DNA of 27,503 nt from a virus. This document shows, one piece after another, positions 25,530 through 27,503 of the stretch. Where the stretch lies: IMG/VR virus record IMGVR_UViG_3300025154_000334, positions 1 through 27,503 of that record; one strand, given 5' to 3'. A program made the translations under genes and the position numbers. Positions within the stretch are counted from its first letter, which is position 1. Every line of letters begins with the position of its first letter. The notes beneath the pieces are model-generated. The model was given only the letters and a program-made list of their open reading frames with translations. It did not search any database and was not told the DNA's origin.

Positions 25530-25781
25530 ATGAAAGGCAAAGGTATTCAGGTTACGAATAAGGCCTATCGTGATGGCTGGGACAGGACATTTAAGAAAGA
25601 CAGTGAGATCCCTTCTCTCTTGGATAGCGCATTCGAACCAGATGAAACAATAGTCGAGGTATTCAAATTCTCCGAAGACACTGAGATGGAGGGCTGGCCT
25701 GATCAGCTGGTATCATCCGCAGGCCTACATGACGATTATATCGCCAGGTGCATATTCAGTACTCAGGATGAGAGGAAATAA
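25530..25781 (+). CDS. Hypothetical protein
   Basis: 83 residues from ATG 25530 (TGGGGGGAGTAA upstream); the longer frame from 25425 overlaps the preceding gene and is less likely. It has an N-terminal basic part and an acidic middle (Glu-Pro-Asp-Glu-Thr-Ile-Val-Glu-Val). No family recognised. Confidence 0.55.
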   Translation: MKGKGIQVTNKAYRDGWDRTFKKDSEIPSLLDSAFEPDETIVEVFKFSEDTEMEGWPDQLVSSAGLHDDYIARCIFSTQDERK

Positions 25782-25783
25782 CG

Positions 25784-26413
25784 ATGGCGGGAGCAAGACA
25801 CGACTGGCAGCTTCTTGATGAGGATTGGAGGAGGAACGAGAAATCCCTGCAACAGATGGTCGATGACTATTTCAAGAAGACCGGGAAGAAGTTATCAAGA
25901 CCAGCTATATTGAAACACTATAAGGATCAACCACGCGACCTTGGGAAGAAAATTGCAGCAGCGACTGAACGTAAGGTCGTTGAGGCACAGCGTAAGTTAT
26001 CAAATGTCGAGTCTCGGTTAACAGCAGCCCGTCGTAAGGCAACAGACAAGGAAATTATCGAGGCTCGATCTGACGTAATTGCCCGAATTCGCACGGAACA
26101 AGAGGATGAAGCAACAGACAACAGGCGCTTCATTGCCGATGTTCTGGCCGAGCTGAAGAAGGCATATCATCATCCCGAGAAGCTGGTCGAACTGGTGTCG
26201 ATGGTGAACGCCGAGCATCCCGACTGGGTACTGACGACCAGGCAATTTGAGAAGCTGATCAGCCTGGGTGAGATGGTGGACATCCTCAAGAAGCTCCTGG
26301 AGTTGTGGATCAAGTTGGCCGAGGCCGAGGCAAGGATCTACGGTATTGATAAGGCCGATAGCGAGAAGGGAGTCTGGATGGTCAAGTTTGACGAGGATGA
26401 TATGGCCTTATGA
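25784..26413 (+). CDS. Putative small terminase subunit
   Basis: 209 residues, GAGAGGAAATAACG upstream. The N-terminus (Trp-Arg-Arg-Asn-Glu-Lys-Ser-Leu-Gln-Gln-Met-Val-Asp-Asp-Tyr) reads as an HTH-like recognition helix region, followed by a long basic coiled coil and an acidic end (Phe-Asp-Glu-Asp-Asp). That is the usual plan of TerS, which recognises the packaging site and forms a ring. It overlaps the large subunit gene by ATGA, the standard arrangement. The call is by position and layout. Confidence 0.75.
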   Translation: MAGARHDWQLLDEDWRRNEKSLQQMVDDYFKKTGKKLSRPAILKHYKDQPRDLGKKIAAATERKVVEAQRKLSNVESRLTAARRKATDKEIIEARSDVIARIRTEQEDEATDNRRFIADVLAELKKAYHHPEKLVELVSMVNAEHPDWVLTTRQFEKLISLGEMVDILKKLLELWIKLAEAEARIYGIDKADSEKGVWMVKFDEDDMAL

Positions 26414-27503
26414 CCAAGAGTTACGACTCCCAGTTTGCCAACAACCCGGACTTCAAGCTGACCCCCAAGCAGGTTGAAGCGAGGAGGCTGCTCGGTTCCG
26501 GTGCAACAGATATCCTGCTGTATGGTGGAGCCAGGTCGGCCAAGACCTTCCTTATATGCAGGACCATTGCTGTCAGGGCGATGAAGGCCCCGTTCTCCCG
26601 GCACGCGATCATGCGCTACCGGTTCAACCATGTCAAGCAGTCAATCATCCTGGACACATGGCCGAAGATGATGCGGCTCTGCTTCCCCGGTGTATCCTGC
26701 CATATCGACAAGTCCGACTGGTACGCGCAGTTCCCGAATGGAGCACAGGTATGGTTTGGCGGGCTCGATGAGGGTGAGCGCCTGGAAAAGCTCCTGGGTA
26801 TGGAGTATGTGACCATCTTCCTCAATGAGTGCAGCCAGATATCCTTCCAGGCCCGTGAGACGATGGTCACCCGGCTTGCACAGAAGGTTTACATGGAGGG
26901 CAACGGTAAGCAGCTGCAATTGCTGGCACCTCGCATGTATTACGACGAGAACCCACCTTCGAAGGGCCACTGGTCTTACAAGATGTTCATCCAGAAGATG
27001 AAGGCTGACAAGCGGGAAACACTTGCACATCCGGAGCGTTACGCCGTCATGCAGATGAACCCGAAAGACAACCTGGCCAATCTGTCGCCCGACTTCATGG
27101 AGAAGCTGGATGCCATGACAGCCAGGATGCGCCTGCGGTTCAGGGATGGTGTGTTCAGTGAGATCGTAGAGAACCAGCTGTTCGATGATGTGAAGATCGA
27201 GACATACCGGGTTGTTAATGACATCGATGTACCCGACATGGTCAGGATCGTAGTGGCTGTCGACCCTTCAGGATCTGGAGATGAGGAGAACGCCAAGAAC
27301 GACGAGATAGGGATCATGGTAGCCGGGCTCGGGATCGATGGACTTGGCTATCTCCTGGCCGACTGTACCGTTAAGGCAGGGCCTGCTACCTGGGGCAAGG
27401 TTGCCACTGATTCGTTCGAACGGTTCGAAGCCAATACCATCGTAGCCGAACAGAACTTCGGTGGCGCTATGGTCGAACGCGTGATCCAGGTCACCCGGCC
27501 CAG
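26410..27503 (+). CDS. terL: Terminase large subunit, partial
   Basis: 364 codons to the window edge from ATG 26410. Residues 36-46 carry the Walker A Leu-Leu-Tyr-Gly-Gly-Ala-Arg-Ser-Ala-Lys-Thr. The Walker B region reads Val-Thr-Ile-Phe-Leu-Asn-Glu (133-139), with Asn where Asp is usual but with the catalytic Glu kept. A later Val-Val-Ala-Val-Asp-Pro-Ser-Gly-Ser-Gly-Asp begins the RNase H-like nuclease domain. The protein pumps DNA into the prohead and cuts it. The C-terminus is missing. Confidence 0.93.
   Translation, partial: MTKSYDSQFANNPDFKLTPKQVEARRLLGSGATDILLYGGARSAKTFLICRTIAVRAMKAPFSRHAIMRYRFNHVKQSIILDTWPKMMRLCFPGVSCHIDKSDWYAQFPNGAQVWFGGLDEGERLEKLLGMEYVTIFLNECSQISFQARETMVTRLAQKVYMEGNGKQLQLLAPRMYYDENPPSKGHWSYKMFIQKMKADKRETLAHPERYAVMQMNPKDNLANLSPDFMEKLDAMTARMRLRFRDGVFSEIVENQLFDDVKIETYRVVNDIDVPDMVRIVVAVDPSGSGDEENAKNDEIGIMVAGLGIDGLGYLLADCTVKAGPATWGKVATDSFERFEANTIVAEQNFGGAMVERVIQVTRP

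Noticed and set aside
1-27503. CRISPR array, insertion sequence or integrase
   Set aside because: No regularly spaced repeats, no transposase or recombinase motifs, and no terminal inverted repeats were found. The repeated AP2/HNH genes are diverged homing-type genes.

Overview
The window is a compact segment of a tailed double-stranded DNA phage or prophage (Caudoviricetes). The right end carries an HNH nuclease, a likely small terminase and the start of a large terminase. The left end carries a holin and a lipoprotein, and between them lie replication and recombination genes. Genes are short, packed and mostly joined by 4-base stop/start overlaps with strong AGGAGG-type ribosome binding sites. 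Promoters look like bacterial sigma-70 sites, and a lipobox lipoprotein beside a holin suggests a Gram-negative host. The host cannot be named from sequence alone. No integrase, CI-type repressor, DNA polymerase or certain tRNA gene was found.

Layout. (1) 1-832, leftward: lipoprotein (runs off the edge), holin, ribbon-helix-helix-like protein, with a strong promoter at 879-907. (2) 921-3178, leftward: hypothetical genes, a membrane peptide, an AP2/HNH nuclease and an HExxH zincin-like protein. (3) 3265-4351: thyX, rightward, with its own promoter and a bidirectional terminator. (4) 4402-8901, leftward: DNA-binding-like protein, small protein with palindromes over its start, SF2 helicase, zinc-finger proteins, AP2/HNH nuclease, zinc-ribbon/Toprim primase and a Cys-rich peptide. 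(5) 8990-19778, rightward: AP2/HNH nuclease, NinB, YbcO-like nuclease, Rad52-like annealing protein, YqaJ-type exonuclease, AP2/HNH nuclease, metallophosphoesterase, coiled-coil protein, GNAT, many small unknowns, PAPS-reductase-like protein, SSB, two more AP2/HNH nucleases and Cys-rich proteins, ended by a strong terminator at 19807-19847. (6) 19849-23599, leftward: about fifteen small unknown genes with several structured non-coding gaps, promoter at 23779-23807. (7) 23857-27503, rightward: packaging operon.

How the genes work together. Regions 4 and 5 form the replication/recombination programme: primase and helicase, single-strand annealing protein with its exonuclease, NinB and YbcO, SSB, and ThyX for dTMP supply. 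Region 7 packages DNA and region 1 lyses the host. Six free-standing AP2/HNH nucleases are threaded through the operons without breaking them.

Most notable oddities: ssb has an in-frame TAA that separates the OB domain from an intact acidic tail; a small gene 2.2 kb downstream also has an in-frame TAG; the YbcO-like gene seems to start at CTG; a 14-codon block occurs twice in region 6 with almost only third-position differences; and two perfect tandem palindromes overlap the start of one early gene.
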